The notes: generated by a model from the letters alone, not told the origin. A stretch of DNA of 64,000 nucleotides from Cadophora sp. MPI-SDFR-AT-0126 (GCA_020747065.1 JAGMVK010000011.1:806001-870000); one strand, 5' to 3'. Positions 21,950 to 34,029 are shown, counted from the first letter of the stretch. Numbers and translations: made by a program.

Positions 21950-24900
21950 TTAGACCCCAATCGGTCTTTTGAACGGATGAGCTTCCGTGTTCAAAACCCA
22001 ATCATCCAGACTGATCGTGTCGGGTGTTGAGTAGAGGAGGTAGAAGTACTTCAAGGTTTCTGCCAGCCAGAAGCTCTCCATCTCGTCCACCTGAATAGGA
22101 TCGTCTAGGGTTACATCGTAGATTGCTGAATGGCCGTGTTCTGTCGATGTGGCGTTGATAATTGCCTCGAACATCTTCCATCCCTTATCTTGCCAGGTTG
22201 ACTCGCCTGTAATACGGTACATGTACCACACTGATTCAATTGCTTCGGGTCTAGAGTCTTAATTAGTATAGCTCATAGCAGCTCAAGTGTGCGGTTACCT
22301 CAAGATGTACTTCTTAGACTTGAAAGACACAAATCCAGGTGGGAGACCTTCTTGACTTATCCGTTGGGACACGTATTCTTCGTGGGTGAGGGGTCTCATG
22401 GGATCTATCATAGGATCTGTCATCGTGACGTCGCCCGGTACAGCTGGAGATTGAGCATCCGTGAGAGGCTTCTCAACCTGATGCCCAGAAGTGGTGGCTA
22501 TGTTCTCCAGTTCGAATTCGGCCACATGAGACTTTGCCTCATAGTACATTTCATCGGAGTTCGAAGTCTTCGGTGTTGATACAGGAACGGGCAGCGCTTT
22601 GGGAGCGTCTCCATTGGCTGCAAGAGCATCATCCTTCAGATTATGAGTGGCCGGCTTTGAAGAATCATCCTTTGGAGAGCCCTGTCGCTTCCGCAATGGA
22701 AGCGGAGCATCTTTCTTTGCAAGATCGCCTGCCCTGGCGGGATCGGATGAATTGGAAACATGGCCAGAGCCTTCAGCTGGTACAATTTCGTCAAGAGGTT
22801 GCTGAGAAACAGGCGGTTGTTGCTTCGCAGCCTCCAATTCAGCCTCTCGATTCTTCTTGTTTATATCATACTCAGCAACATTCTTGTCTCGCTGGTAGCC
22901 AAGGGGATCTAGATATTCTCGATAAGTTGTCTCATTCCAGATGCAATGCTCAGCACTCTTGCAAGGTAGAACAATTGCAGCTTCTGGCATGATTCCAGTC
23001 TTTGTGGCTCCGTATGCCCAGACACATCCATCGGCAAGCTTTTTGGCAAGCTCAAGATCACCATCGATTCCAAAAATCTGTGCTCCCATACCTATCATGC
23101 CACCAATGAAGCAGGTTAGGTGTTCCACTTCTGCGGTTAAAGTTAGATCCGTGGCAGGATCGCCGTAGGTCGTAACGGATCCTGAGAAGAGAATATCCCT
23201 GTTATCTGGAAGCATTGGTCGATAAAGCATCCATTTTCTTATGGCATCGACAGTCTTGATGTACATCTTCCGGTATGTATCATCAAGGCCACCAAGAAGT
23301 AGGTATTGCTGTCAGTGTTAGCTTACGTATGTGAGAGGTCAGTGGGAGACGTACCTTGGAGAAGTACTCGTAGGTTGAGTCTTGCCCACCACCCATGGAA
23401 AATTTATCAATGCCATAGTATGACGTGTACGATTCAAGTCCCTGTTCTACGCAGTCCCAGTCACCAAGACCAGCCCCTATCTTAGCTTTTGCCGCGGGGA
23501 TGTCGAGAGGTAACCCAGTAACCGAGTCGACTGTAGGAGTGGGGGCTGTGTCATTTACAGCTGGTGCTTCTTCCACAATGTCTCTCTTGCGCTTCGAATT
23601 TCCCAATTCATTTGACTCTTCCCAGCCCACAATACGGGCTTTACTCGCCTCGCCTGGTGCTACCTGTACCTCAAGAGTGCCAGATCCAGAAAGCTCGTCT
23701 TTGAGACCGGCCTTATTGGGCACAGGCTCTGCAACCGGATCAGGGCTGGTCGGCTGGTATCCTACTGGAGCTTCTGTGGGAATTGCACTTTCCGGTGTAT
23801 TGACAGCCACGGGCAGCTGCGGCAAAGATGGTATCGTCCGATTACATCCTGAAGCATCAATATTGTCGGGGAAGACTCCATTGAGCTTTGTACCCCGACT
23901 TTGGAAGTCGGCTAATGCATTTGTAACTCGAGCCACAGCATCGTAGTACTTCGGATCCTTGGTCAATTGAGCCAGCCTTGTGAACTCCATGGACAAAGAT
24001 CCAAGCTCTGCTAGATTAGATCGGGTACTGGCACGATGAGGCTGGGACGCAAACGTCGGCATCCAGTGGTAATACAACACTGGCATCCTGTTTGGTGTAT
24101 CGAAAGCTCCTATCAAGATCTCGGCCAGTTCCACAGCTTTGTCCAGCAAATTCTTGTACCTAGCACCACTAACATCGTAGGCCGCTATGAGACCACCTAG
24201 ATATCTGATAGTTGTCTCAAACATCGGAATGTCACCTCTTGGGCTGGTCGTAAAGTCGATCAGGTCAACTGCTTTTGCAGCTTCTTCAAACTCATCATGC
24301 AAACCCATAATCCATAGAGTGTCCAGCGTATCCACCAAAGTTGCTGCCCAGCCACAGAAAGGATCGCGGAACTTGCCTGACACTGGCGATAGTTCATCGT
24401 GCAGCCACGCTTTCGATTTGTACCCTGTCCATGCCTTCTTGAATTCGTCCTTGACCTTCAATTGCCGCTTCTCCCGGTTTATCTTGGCGTCTGGAGTCTC
24501 GTCGTCGAATTTATGCTGGATTCTTGGTATTTTGAGGGGCGATCCGGTGGGCAATTGGATGAGAGATTCTGTAGCTACTGGAAAATGCTCTTTCTGCTTC
24601 TGCCAGTGTATGGTTGAGACTGCTTCTGCGGAGAAGGTAGGATATTCCTGCCTCCCTGGCGGAGCGACAGCATGTATATCATCGTGCGCCTCGAATCCGT
24701 TGACCTTCGTCGGTGGCACTGGTTGTCTGTCTGGCAAGACCACCTTGGGTACTGGTTGGTTGGGTACCACAGATGTGGACTTTGCAAGGGCTGGAATCGA
24801 GGACGCCGAGGTGATTTTCGATGCTAGGAAATGCGTAGAGGTAGGGAGAGGAGCTTCCTTTGAGCTCTCTTTGAATACTACTGGAGAAGGAGTTTTGGCT

Positions 24901-25067
24901 GGGGAAGTGCCGACATGGTCGTGTACGGGCTCCTGGTGTGGAGGAGAATTGTAATCTTGACTATGCGCTGGATGCGACCAATCGCTCGTTTTCCTCAAAT
25001 GGACAATCAGAATAACGGATAGAACTGCAAAAACGAGAAATACGCGGTAGCGTCGAAGTCGTAGCAT
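21950..25067 (-). CDS. GH47 class I alpha-mannosidase (type II membrane)
   Basis: Trims alpha-1,2-linked mannose from N-glycans in the ER/Golgi. Three exons, complement(21950-22250, 22299-23308, 23355-25067), 1007 aa, with introns of 48 and 46 bases. A short basic tail and one membrane anchor (residues ~9-24) are followed by a Pro/Ser stem to about residue 200. GH47 hallmarks follow: [10 protein letters not shown] (general acid Glu), [10 protein letters not shown] (catalytic Asp), RPEAIES (base Glu) and the calcium-binding NTEAHP near the C-terminus. At 1007 aa it is about twice the usual catalytic domain, because two long low-complexity inserts sit inside the domain (roughly residues 405-535 and 690-880, the second Lys/Pro/Asp-rich). 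All key residues are kept, so it should be active. It could also belong to the EDEM/Mnl branch. Confidence 0.88.
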
Positions 25068-26005
25068 CTCGAGATGCTTTGGGGCCCCTGGAGGGGGTTG
25101 TGGAGGTTATGCTGGCTGGCACGCGACACAGCACAGATTCATATGTGTAAAGCTGAAGAAGCCGAATTGAGCATTTGGAGAGCCCAAAAAGAAATGATCT
25201 GCACGGCAGCTCATACAATACAGAGTTAGAAGTTGTCAGGATCGAGTGACTAAACAAAAAGGATAAATAGAAGAGAAGAGAAGAGAAGAACTCACTCCTC
25301 TGCCACAGGATGAAGCCAGAGCTCTGGCTTGGCTTTGCCCACCAAAGCAAGGGGGTCGCGGGACGCCGGGCCACTTGACTCTACGGAGCCTGGTCACTCT
25401 GTAAAAAAATTAAATCCTTGGACACCATTGTATATTGCCATTTCAACAATCAAGAGGATGTTCTACGCTACCTACATACCTGCGCCTCTCTGTGCTCTCA
25501 GCAACGTATCTTCGGAAGTGACTTCAACTTGGTCCCTGGTCACCTTCGCTTGCAACTTATGGACGTTTAAGAATGCCAAAATACTGGGTCTTTTATCCAC
25601 TATTTCTCCACAAATACTGTTGCAGCTTCCACATTGCTACGTTTATTGACTCTTGGCAGCTTACTGCAGTGAAGCCATACTATTTAGGCAGGTTATGCTA
25701 CTGAAGCGGATAAATAGCAAAATAGCTCTTTGCAGTCGCCCTGAATGACCATGAAGCCGAGGCAGTCAGTCGAGACTTTTTGCATAGGAGACTTGGCCAT
25801 GAACTTGAAATGTATTCCGGTCTGGCAGTGTAGGCAATTCCAGTTGATCTTTACTAGGGCCTCCAACGCTATCTATCATCCAGTGCAAACGCCTGATACT
25901 TTTCTCCAATGGATGAGTGTTGTACTGTACATCTGCAGTGTTACATGGAAAAGCGCCGAGATACATTTGTTGCCAGACGCCACGTGCAAGAATGAGCGTC
26001 CTACT
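25068..26005. other. intergenic, promoter of the GH47 gene
   Basis: 938 bp. Contains a GAAGA purine tract near 25268-25291 in the likely leader of the mannosidase gene, then unremarkable sequence up to the 3' end of CCT6. No gene seen. Confidence 0.5.
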
Positions 26006-27896
26006 CTAGTCGTCCATTCCTGGTCCTGGTCCGCCTTGTCTTCCCATCTGTCTTGCCTTGAGCATCTCGTCGCACAGAAGAAGGTTTGATGCAATCCCGG
26101 AACTCGAGGCCATTGCATTCCTGAGAACGCGGAAAGAATCGTACACTCCTTCTAGGACTGGGTCCATTGGGTCACCTGAAGTCAAATCTAGTCCGACGAT
26201 GTTTCCTTCCGCTTGCTCATCTTGTAAGCTGGCAACTGTTGATCATGTTAGCTCTTGCTATAAAAATAAAATTTATGAACTCACGTGCGTCCTGAATGTC
26301 GTGGCCAGCATTTGCAGCGAGGGTCTTTGGTATGATCAACATAGCATCGGCGAACGCCTGGACACCCCACTTCGCCTTGCCCTTAACAGTCTTACGGAAA
26401 GCCTCACTGTTCAAGTGAGCTGCCAATGCTACTTGGAAGGCTCCCGCTCCTGGAACAACACTCTTATCCACAATCATGTTGTATACACTTCGGAGACCAT
26501 CTCGAACAGCGTCAGAAATTTGAGTGATAGTATGTTGATTTGGGCCCTTGATGAGAATGGTAACCGATTTCGGGTCCTTCACATCCTCGATGAATGTGTA
26601 CTTCTCCTCGCCGAGTTGGTGTTCGTAAACATTTCCTGCCCACCCAAGAACTTCCGGAGACAAATCGTCGACACTATTCTGTGCAGTACCTCCACAGATC
26701 AATTGTAATCTCTCCATGTTACGTCTCTTGGCTCGTCTGAGAGCAAAGATACCGTTCTTGACAAGGACGTCAAGGGACAAGGGATCGATTCCTTTCTGGT
26801 TGATGATAACGAACCCCTTCTTTGGATCATTTCCACAGACTTCCTTCTTCAGCTCAACAATTTTTCGGAGCTTTTCATCCACGAATCGCCGTTCGCTCTC
26901 AACCAGCTTGTCTCGTTGTTCCGCGCTTGAGTAGTAGAAACCCGAGTTAATTTCAGACTTCTCATACTCTAAGCTCACGTTCAAACTCAGGATAAACGCG
27001 TTCTCGACTCTCTTTGGCATGTCAGGATGTCTTGCGCCGTGGTCTAATGCCAGACCTCGGATGAGTTGGGTCTCGGAGGCGGTTCTGTGTTGCATCTTCA
27101 TGATCTCGATCATATGTAGATCAGGCTTTGCTGGAGCTTGGTAGATGGCCAGGACTGCATCGACAATATCAGGAGTAAGCTTTTCAGCCAGTGTATGGTT
27201 AAGCTTGGTAGAGAGGGATGTGCGTGCAACACATAGCAGGAGTTCACGGTCGACTTCTCGTTCCAACTTGAAGCTATCCAGAAACTAGACACACCGAGGG
27301 TTAGCGAGCGTTCAGAGCCATCGTTCTTGCAACTCGCCTTCAAAGACTCCGCCTTCGCAATCTCATAGCCATCGGTAATGATCCGTGGATGTAAACCCTC
27401 CGAGATATATCTGTCTGCCTGCTTTAAAAGTTCGCCAACCAATAAGACCACAGAGGTTGTACCATCGCCACAAATATCGTCTTGGGCCGTAGCTGCTCTT
27501 GCGATCATGACTGCCGTAGGATTCTGAATCTGCATCTCTCGTAACAGGACATTTCCATCTTTCGTGAGTTTTATCTGTGGATACGGTATTAGTCGAAAGA
27601 GGGAAAATGTAGCCCTTTGGGAGCTCTATCGTACCGCGCCAGCACCATCAACAAGCCTGGAAGCTGTTAGCTATGGTCACATTCGGTGCTTGGGGAAGCC
27701 TAACATCTTGATTGTCCCTAAAGGGCCCAGGTTCGATTTCAGGACATCTTGTAGACCTTCACCGGCACTGATATTGACTTTCAGAGCTTCTCCTCTTCTC
27801 TAGGTTGGGTCAGTAAATATTTTCTTTGGCAGCAGTAGCACTGGGTGAACGGACCCTTGACTCTGCCTTTGGGTTGAGGAGCTGCGCGGCAGACAT
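26006..27896 (-). CDS. CCT6: chaperonin TCP-1/CCT zeta subunit
   Basis: Subunit of the cytosolic TRiC/CCT ring that folds actin, tubulin and WD-repeat proteins with ATP. Six exons, complement(26006-26235, 26285-27284, 27338-27574, 27635-27656, 27705-27799, 27855-27896), 541 aa, close to the 546 aa of the yeast protein. Exon lengths sum in frame, including a 22-base exon. Motifs: [14 protein letters not shown] start, [34 protein letters not shown] (ATP site), and GGTAQN and VVPGAGAFQ in the lower half. Intron 4 (27285-27337) begins GC, not GT, and intron 1 begins GTCCGT. The zeta assignment rests on the N-terminal sequence and the [12 protein letters not shown] start. Confidence 0.93.
27285..27337 (-). 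other. GC-AG intron in CCT6
   Basis: Exon ends TTGAAG, intron begins GCGAGT and ends GTGTCTAG, with a GCTAAC branch site. Only this junction keeps the conserved [14 protein letters not shown] reading; the nearest GT donor shifts frame into a stop. Confidence 0.8.
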
Positions 27897-28189
27897 ATTG
27901 ACAGCTGGTGATCTAAAAGGAGGAAGGAAGTATTGCGTTGTAGAGATCGTGAGGTGTATCACCAACGTATTGCTTGTCAACGGTTTCCTGTGAGTTCGAC
28001 GCGAATGGACGCGGCTGCTTCGAAAGTATTCTCGTTAATAATTACGGTGGCCGAGATTTCCGCTTGGGATCAGTCTTGGCGAGGCTGAGAGCAGAGCTCC
28101 CGTCATCACCAGTTCCAGAATAAGCCGACGACACACAACAGCATTAATCATAGTTCACAGACATATCTTTTAGATATCACTTCTTCAAA

Positions 28190-30306
28190 ATGTTCGCGGG
28201 CTGGAACCTCGTTCTGACGCTCCTTGTAACATCTTTTACCGGCCAAAGTCACGGATTCTGGCCATTTACAGTTTCCGCAACGACGGATGCTCCTGACACT
28301 GTTTATGCAGATGCAGGTGCTAAACGCATCGCAATCATCGGTATGTTCTCATAGTCTCAGTCACAATCTGGTAACCCCGAGCTGATTATCACTCTCCAAC
28401 TATTTCCTTCTCCTTTTCTTTTCAAACTTGGGTACTTTGATCAAGGGGACAAAGCACATGTTGGACACTACTTGGTCGCATTAATAGGGAGTAGACGTTC
28501 TAAGTGGTCATTGATTCTTGCCTCCTCTTCCTTTGTTTGATGCCCGGGGCTGAGAGAACGGCCATGGCAATTTCCCGCATCTGACCTATTCCTTCTTCCC
28601 ACGTACCAGTCTCTTGAGTATCAACATGTATTAATTCTTCAACTCTTAACCTGCTCGACTTGATTACCCATCAGAAATAAGTACTAATTCATATCTGCAG
28701 GGGCCGGTGCAGCAGGAAGCTCTACCGCATACTATCTCGAGCAATTTGCCAACAAGTCTGGCATTGCAATCAATGTGACCGTATTTGAGCGCAACTCCTA
28801 CGTCGGAGGGCGGACAACGACTGTCAACGCGTACGGCAATCCTCTGGAACCTGTAGAGCTCGGTGCAAGTATTTTCGTCGAAGTCAACGCAATCCTCAAG
28901 AACGTAAGTCATGAATTGGGTCTCCATGCCAAAGAATCTGGCACGGACACGGAGATTCTCGGCATTTGGAACGGAAAGACATTCGTCTATACCCAGAAAG
29001 AGGGCGGATGGAAGTATTGGGACCTGGCCAAGCTTTTCTGGAAGTATGGTCTTGCTCCATATCGAACCCAGCGTCTGATGCAAAAGGTTGTTGGGAAGTT
29101 TTTGAAGCTTTACGACTTTCCGTTCTTTCCTTTCAGATCGTTGTCTGATAGGGCACTTGACCTCGATCTCATTTCTGTGACTGCACAGACAGGACAGGAA
29201 CTTCTTGCTAGTAATAGTGTAGGTGCTACGGATATCAGACGGAGCAATGAGCATTGCTAATAGTAACTAGATTGGTGCTTCTTTTGCGACCGAAATCGTT
29301 CAAGCTAGTACACGAGTTAATTATGGTCAGAACATAGCTTCCATCCACGGCTTGGAGACCATGGTATGCATGGCTATCGAAGGAGCTATGCAAATTGAAG
29401 GAGGGAATTGGAAAATCTTCGATAGCATGTTGAAAACATCGAACACCACAACTCTCCTCAACACTACCGTCAGCGCAATCTCCAAAACCAACGGCAGATA
29501 CAACATCAAGACAAGCTCCAAGGACTCTATTTCCGGGGATATCCTAACAAGTGAAGAGCCATTCGACACCGTTGTCCTCGCAGCCCCACTTCAGTATTCC
29601 GATGTTATGCTCCAGAAGGGGCTTTTGAAGCATATACCCGATGTAATTCCCTACGTGACATTACATGTAACCCTCTTCACCACCAAAAAGACATTTAGCC
29701 CATCATTTTTCAACCTTACACCTGGCGCCGAAATACCTACAACAATCCTCACCACTCTTCCAGCGGACGAAATTCCCCAAGATCCCACCAAAGGTGTCGG
29801 TTCCCCAGGCTTCTTCAGCATAAGCACACTTCGCCAAGTTATTAACCCAGCGACCTTGGAACAAGAGTATCTTTACAAGATCTTCTCTCCTGAAAAGTTG
29901 ACTTCTGAATTTCTGTCCAGACTTTTTGGAGCCGATAGTTGGTCTCCAAACCCACATGAGCCTGAGAAGGTACTGACATTTTCCAGTTCCAAAGGATCTC
30001 TCTGCCGTGACAGCAGACTCTGGTGAGGTAATCACCTGGTTTTATCCCAAAGTCTGGCATTCTTACCCATACGAGTTCCCACGTGTCACATTCGAAGATC
30101 CTGAACTTGCGCGAGGCTTTTACTACACCAGCGGCATCGAGAGTTTCATCAGTACTATGGAAACTAGTGCTTTGATGGGAATGAATGTGGCGCAGCTTAT
30201 CGTCAACGATTACTTGCAGCTAGTGGAAGAGAAGGCCGAAGGAGAGTCACCTGTGCAGGAAGTGCTTGGGGAGAAGCTCAAGAATGAACACGTAGAGGAA
30301 TTGTGA
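28190..30306 (+). CDS. prenylcysteine oxidase/lyase family protein
   Basis: FAD enzyme that cleaves the thioether of prenylcysteine released when prenylated proteins are degraded; lysosomal/vacuolar or secreted in known members. Four exons, 28190-28340, 28701-29218, 29271-29937 and 29987-30306, 551 aa. Signal peptide at residues 1-22. Dinucleotide-binding motif IIGAGAAGSSTAYYL starts at residue 49; the first intron (360 bases, by far the longest in the gene) cuts it after the first Gly base. Downstream come VGGRTTTVNAYG and the family C-terminal segments SYPYEFPRVTFEDP, YYTSGIESFISTMETSALMG. Intron 3 (49 bases, donor GTTGGT) is chosen because it alone joins the two frames and has a TACTGAC branch; a nearer GTACTG donor does not. 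Several N-glycosylation sites fit secretion. Confidence 0.87.
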
Positions 30307-30705
30307 CAGCTGTGTTTTGTTTGGGATAGTTCTCATTGTGTTTAATCAGGCCCTAGCAGCTCGTGTTCTTTCTTTGGATGGGAGGATATTCGGACGGAAA
30401 TGTGCGTGCAGGTTCATTCATTTCCAGGAATATCGATAGTCATGGAGTCATTTTAGCCAGTTGACTATGTCCTTACTAAAAGCACTTGATTTTTGCCGGT
30501 TGCATTGCTGGAGTGGTCTAGTAGTAAGACGTGGTCACAGCAGAGGGAAAGTCCTCAAAGCAGCATGCGTGCTCCAATTCCAGTGCATTGTCTGTCTGTA
30601 TCTCGGCCACCGACCTTGGCACGACTCTGGACGTGACATGTTCAGAATACAGGTACGATCCTTGTTCAGGTCATCGAATCGCTTATGCTAGGTGACCATT
30701 TGACC
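30307..30705. other. convergent 3' intergenic region
   Basis: 399 bp between the convergent oxidase and chitinase genes. Nothing beyond presumed poly(A) regions. Confidence 0.5.
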
Positions 30706-31961
30706 TCAACATCCCTTAAATCCCTTCCTGAGGTTATCAAACTTCGAGTGTGGGTACTCAATACAGTTCTTCTTCGTCTCCATATCATCCAAGACCCCAA
30801 CCACAGTTCCAATCAGACTATGCTCGCCTTCTCGATCTGAGCTACTCTCCCACCACATACCGCCTCCAAGGTGGTGCTTCTTGATCCACTGCGCCTTTTC
30901 CCTTGCCATCTCACACGTATCGTAAGTAACAAGATGCTTCTTGACAGGATCATAGCTGTAAGTTGCTCTGGCCTCTTTGTCGTACTTTTCCTGTGCACCG
31001 GGGAGAGGAAGATCTTTGTAGTCAAAGACGCCATTTTCCCATGAGCCCTCTCCGACGCCACTGTAGGGTTTTCCGATACCTTCAGTGTTCTGGAATGCTC
31101 GCCCGTACAGCGGCATTCCTAGTACAATTTTGGAAGGATGAACACCTTGCTTCTTGTAATACTCGACAGCTTGATCGGTGTTGAATGGTGTAGCGGCAGA
31201 GTTATGCCCAGACGGTTTAATGTTCGACTGATGTCCGGCGCAAGAATCCCATGACCCGGCATAGTCATATGCCATCAAGTTCCAGAAATCTAGGTACTTA
31301 TCCATTCCTCGAATATCCAAAATGTTGTAATTCTGTGGTCCTGCTGGACATGCCACTGTGAGTTCAAAATGGTGCTTGTGAGGTAAGGTGCAGCTGTACG
31401 AATCCATAGCATCTCGACAAGCCTTTAGAAGGAGAACAAAATGCTCCGCTTCGGTAGGAGATTTGGGATACTCCCAGTCGATATCTAAGCCATCAAAACC
31501 GAAGTCTTTGATCAGCTCCACGGCTGAAGAGGCGAACTTCTCGCGACCAGCAGCTGTAGCTGCTGGGGCGGCAAAGTTGGACGAATACGTCCAGCCTCCG
31601 ATCGAGAGAAGAACTTTGAGGGCGTGATTCTTTTGTTTGAGAATATTGAGCTGTTTGAGACAGCCATAGAGATTATCTCCAGTGTCATTCCAGCTGTCTC
31701 CGTCGAAGTGGATGTCTTTATCGGCCCAGAGATCAGTGAGGTAGCTAGAGTATGTTAGCAATTTCACGTTACATAAGCTTATGAATCATTGAGCTTAAGG
31801 ATGCAGACTTACACCTCTCCACTGTCCGGTCTAATGTTGGCAAATGCGTAAAGAACATGAGTAAGTTTTTCAGCGGGGAGATCCTGGGGCTTGTGCTTCC
31901 TTCCATAAATTGCCCAATTGACAAAATACGCCACAGAACGGTATCCGTCGCCTCCACCCAT
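30706..31961 (-). CDS. GH18 chitinase, ChiB1/Ech42 type, no signal peptide
   Basis: Hydrolyses chitin with a (beta/alpha)8 barrel. Two exons, complement(30706-31744, 31813-31961), 395 aa, one 68-base intron. Motifs: [15 protein letters not shown] opening, [15 protein letters not shown], catalytic [10 protein letters not shown] (proton donor Glu about residue 141), [26 protein letters not shown] and [11 protein letters not shown]. The first in-frame ATG lies directly before the barrel, in a good context (AGCAAGATGG), so the protein has no secretion signal; the 99 codons upstream are open but begin only with TTG. Either it is an intracellular chitinase (nutrient recycling, autolysis) or an upstream exon with a signal peptide is missed. 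No chitin-binding module. Confidence 0.9.
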
Positions 31962-32701
31962 CTTGCTATCGTTGATGTTGAAATTCAAATTGTTAGAAGT
32001 AGAAAATGGCAGTGCGGAGAACTGAAAGTGAGCGACGAGGAGACCAGTGAGAAGGACTAGGATAGGTGTGGCGAAAAGAGCAAGTCGTTGTGTTAGCGCC
32101 ACTATGGAGAGTTCTTTATGGCTTTTGACTGTGAATGTAACGGAATTATCACTTAGATAAGTGTCGACGTCGATGTGAATGTGGCGATGCGAGTCTTGTT
32201 CTAAATCAGGTTGGAAGCAAGGTAATGCGAGGCTTAGGATGATCGCTTTCAGCTCCAATCAAGAGGCGGAGCAGTTCGATGAGTGAAATGACGACGCGTC
32301 AAGACCGTGGCTGTGGTGTGTAAACTACGATTTGCTTTTGATTCATGGTTCGGAGAGGAGAGATCATATCATGCAACGTTTCATTTACTGATGTTATTTA
32401 GAAGCTGTCGGCTCTAGGCTACCAAATGAGAGAACGTCCGCTGCCCATCCACATTACGCCACTTGTCTATCGCTAGTGACAGGCTGAAGACCCAGCAGCA
32501 ACAGGAACATGTGCCCTAGATTGACTTGGCTGGGGAAATGGACAATCTTTGCCATTGGGATTATTCCAAGGCGTCGCTGCTGCCCCCTCAGGCTGCTCAT
32601 CGCAGCCGACGACAATTATGCTCAAAGGCATGCATAATGTCAAGATCCTTGGAACCACTGTCACAAGTGGACCCTAAAAGGCTTGCAAGCAACTATTTCT
32701 A
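31962..32701. other. intergenic, chitinase leader and promoter
   Basis: 740 bp. The first ~300 bases next to the chitinase are open in frame with it and encode a hydrophobic stretch, but no ATG precedes them. The rest is plain promoter and the 3' flank of the J-domain gene. Confidence 0.45.
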
Positions 32702-33685
32702 CTAACTGTCTTTGCTGCTGGGTTTGCTCTTCTGCTGATAGATTTCCATCGGCCGCTGCTTGATGTCCTCACTTGAGCAGATCTCAGGCGGCGGCAAAAC
32801 CTTCCTATAACTCTCCTCCTTCGGTTCGACAATCCCATACCCTATTGGGTCTCTCTGCCTCAGAAAGCTGTCAATCCTCTCCTCTCTGCTGCCAAAAGCA
32901 GTTGTGGCTTCCTTCCTCCTTCGAATGAGGTCTTTGGAGATGTTGTTGTGCAATGCGTCTCGTTGCTCCACGAAGCTCATACCGTAATTACCAGCACGTG
33001 TAACTTGTCCGATGCCACCAAGAAAAGCAAAGACAACGATCAGACCTACAAAGGCGCTGTTTGAGACATAACGCGGCTCTTGTGGTCCCTTCGCATCTCT
33101 CTGATACCAGCGTTCCCAATCCTCCCATGTAGCATTCTGGCTTGGTCCCTCGGGACCGCCTCCCCATCCCCTTCCAGTGTAGTTCCCCCAAGCACTTGAT
33201 GGGTCTGATGTATCTCGAGGCTTGACGACATCTGGTGCCCCATTCCATCCTGCTCCGTAGTAGTCGTAGGCACTGCGTTTTATGGGATCCGATAGGATAT
33301 CGTTCGCAGCAACCACGAGCCTGTATCTCTCCAACTTGGTGGCATATGAAAGCCCATGACTTGCAATATCATGGTCGTGTCGATCAGGGTGGTACAGTTT
33401 GACAAGCTCGTAGAATCTCTGTTTCGAGTACGGCGAACCTTTTCTTTGATCGAAGATCTGGTACGGTGTAGGAAGAGTATTAGCTGATGTCATTTCTGGC
33501 CATCGAAGCTTCCCATGATCATGGCGGCTATGGCCATCGGAGACCATGGCATATGAGCGATATTGTTGCTTCTGCGGGTGGCTCTGGGACATTGCGGGAT
33601 GCCATGATGACGTCTTTGAAGCTGGGGAGGGCTGTAGAGAATGCAAATTATTGCATGAAAGTAAAATGCCGGACTTTTTAAACAT
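32702..33685 (-). CDS. J-domain protein with one membrane segment
   Basis: DnaJ-type Hsp70 co-chaperone. Intronless, 327 aa. The J domain covers roughly residues 70-145 and keeps the HPD triad (99-101) and the closing KRSAYDYYGAGWNGA. Residues ~212-228 (AFVGLIVVFAFLGGIGQV) form a single membrane segment, followed by a charged C-terminal tail. The N-terminus has basic and hydroxylated residues and no acids for about 45 residues, which would fit a mitochondrial presequence, so an inner-membrane protein facing the matrix is likely; ER anchoring is the alternative. I cannot name a yeast orthologue. Confidence 0.85.
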   Translation of the reverse strand: MFKKSGILLSCNNLHSLQPSPASKTSSWHPAMSQSHPQKQQYRSYAMVSDGHSRHDHGKLRWPEMTSANTLPTPYQIFDQRKGSPYSKQRFYELVKLYHPDRHDHDIASHGLSYATKLERYRLVVAANDILSDPIKRSAYDYYGAGWNGAPDVVKPRDTSDPSSAWGNYTGRGWGGGPEGPSQNATWEDWERWYQRDAKGPQEPRYVSNSAFVGLIVVFAFLGGIGQVTRAGNYGMSFVEQRDALHNNISKDLIRRRKEATTAFGSREERIDSFLRQRDPIGYGIVEPKEESYRKVLPPPEICSSEDIKQRPMEIYQQKSKPSSKDS

Positions 33686-34029
33686 GGCTCATGAATAGCC
33701 AGCTCGCTTACTGGTATCTCTCGATCATATTGGAGAGTATCAATGGGGGAGATACGATGTAGTCTTTGAACGTTGCAGGTGCGGAGGGAATTGACTCAAT
33801 TTAGCTCCCCTCGCTAACTCGGCGGCGATGTTGATTGTCAGCTTATCGATAAGAATCGCTCGCTTCGCTTCTTAAATCTTCTCAAACTCACGCGACTCGA
33901 GTTCGAGCATGCATAAGTTGACGCGACATTCGAGCATCGCGCTTTCGAGTGCGTATGATCGAGTTCTTTTTTCTCCTGCCTACGCCATGAACAAACACCA
34001 CAACATCAACTCCACTCGCTGAGCTAACG
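33686..34029. promoter_or_regulatory. divergent promoter region
   Basis: 344 bp between the J-domain gene (minus) and the LRR-like gene (plus). Rich in TCGA/CGAG-type words around 33880-33960; no named site recognised. Confidence 0.4.

Noticed and set aside
24187..24954. 255-codon plus-strand frame
   Set aside because: Antisense shadow of the GH47 stem and N-terminal domain.
26058..26708. 216-codon plus-strand frame
   Set aside because: Antisense to CCT6 exons with strong family conservation on the minus strand.
29962..29986. very short intron starting GTACTG in the prenylcysteine oxidase gene
   Set aside because: It would be about 25 bases and leaves the wrong frame; the GTTGGT donor at 29938 gives 49 bases and correct frame.
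31962..32258. N-terminal extension of the chitinase
   Set aside because: No ATG in the extended frame; only a TTG start, so the AUG at 31961 is preferred.
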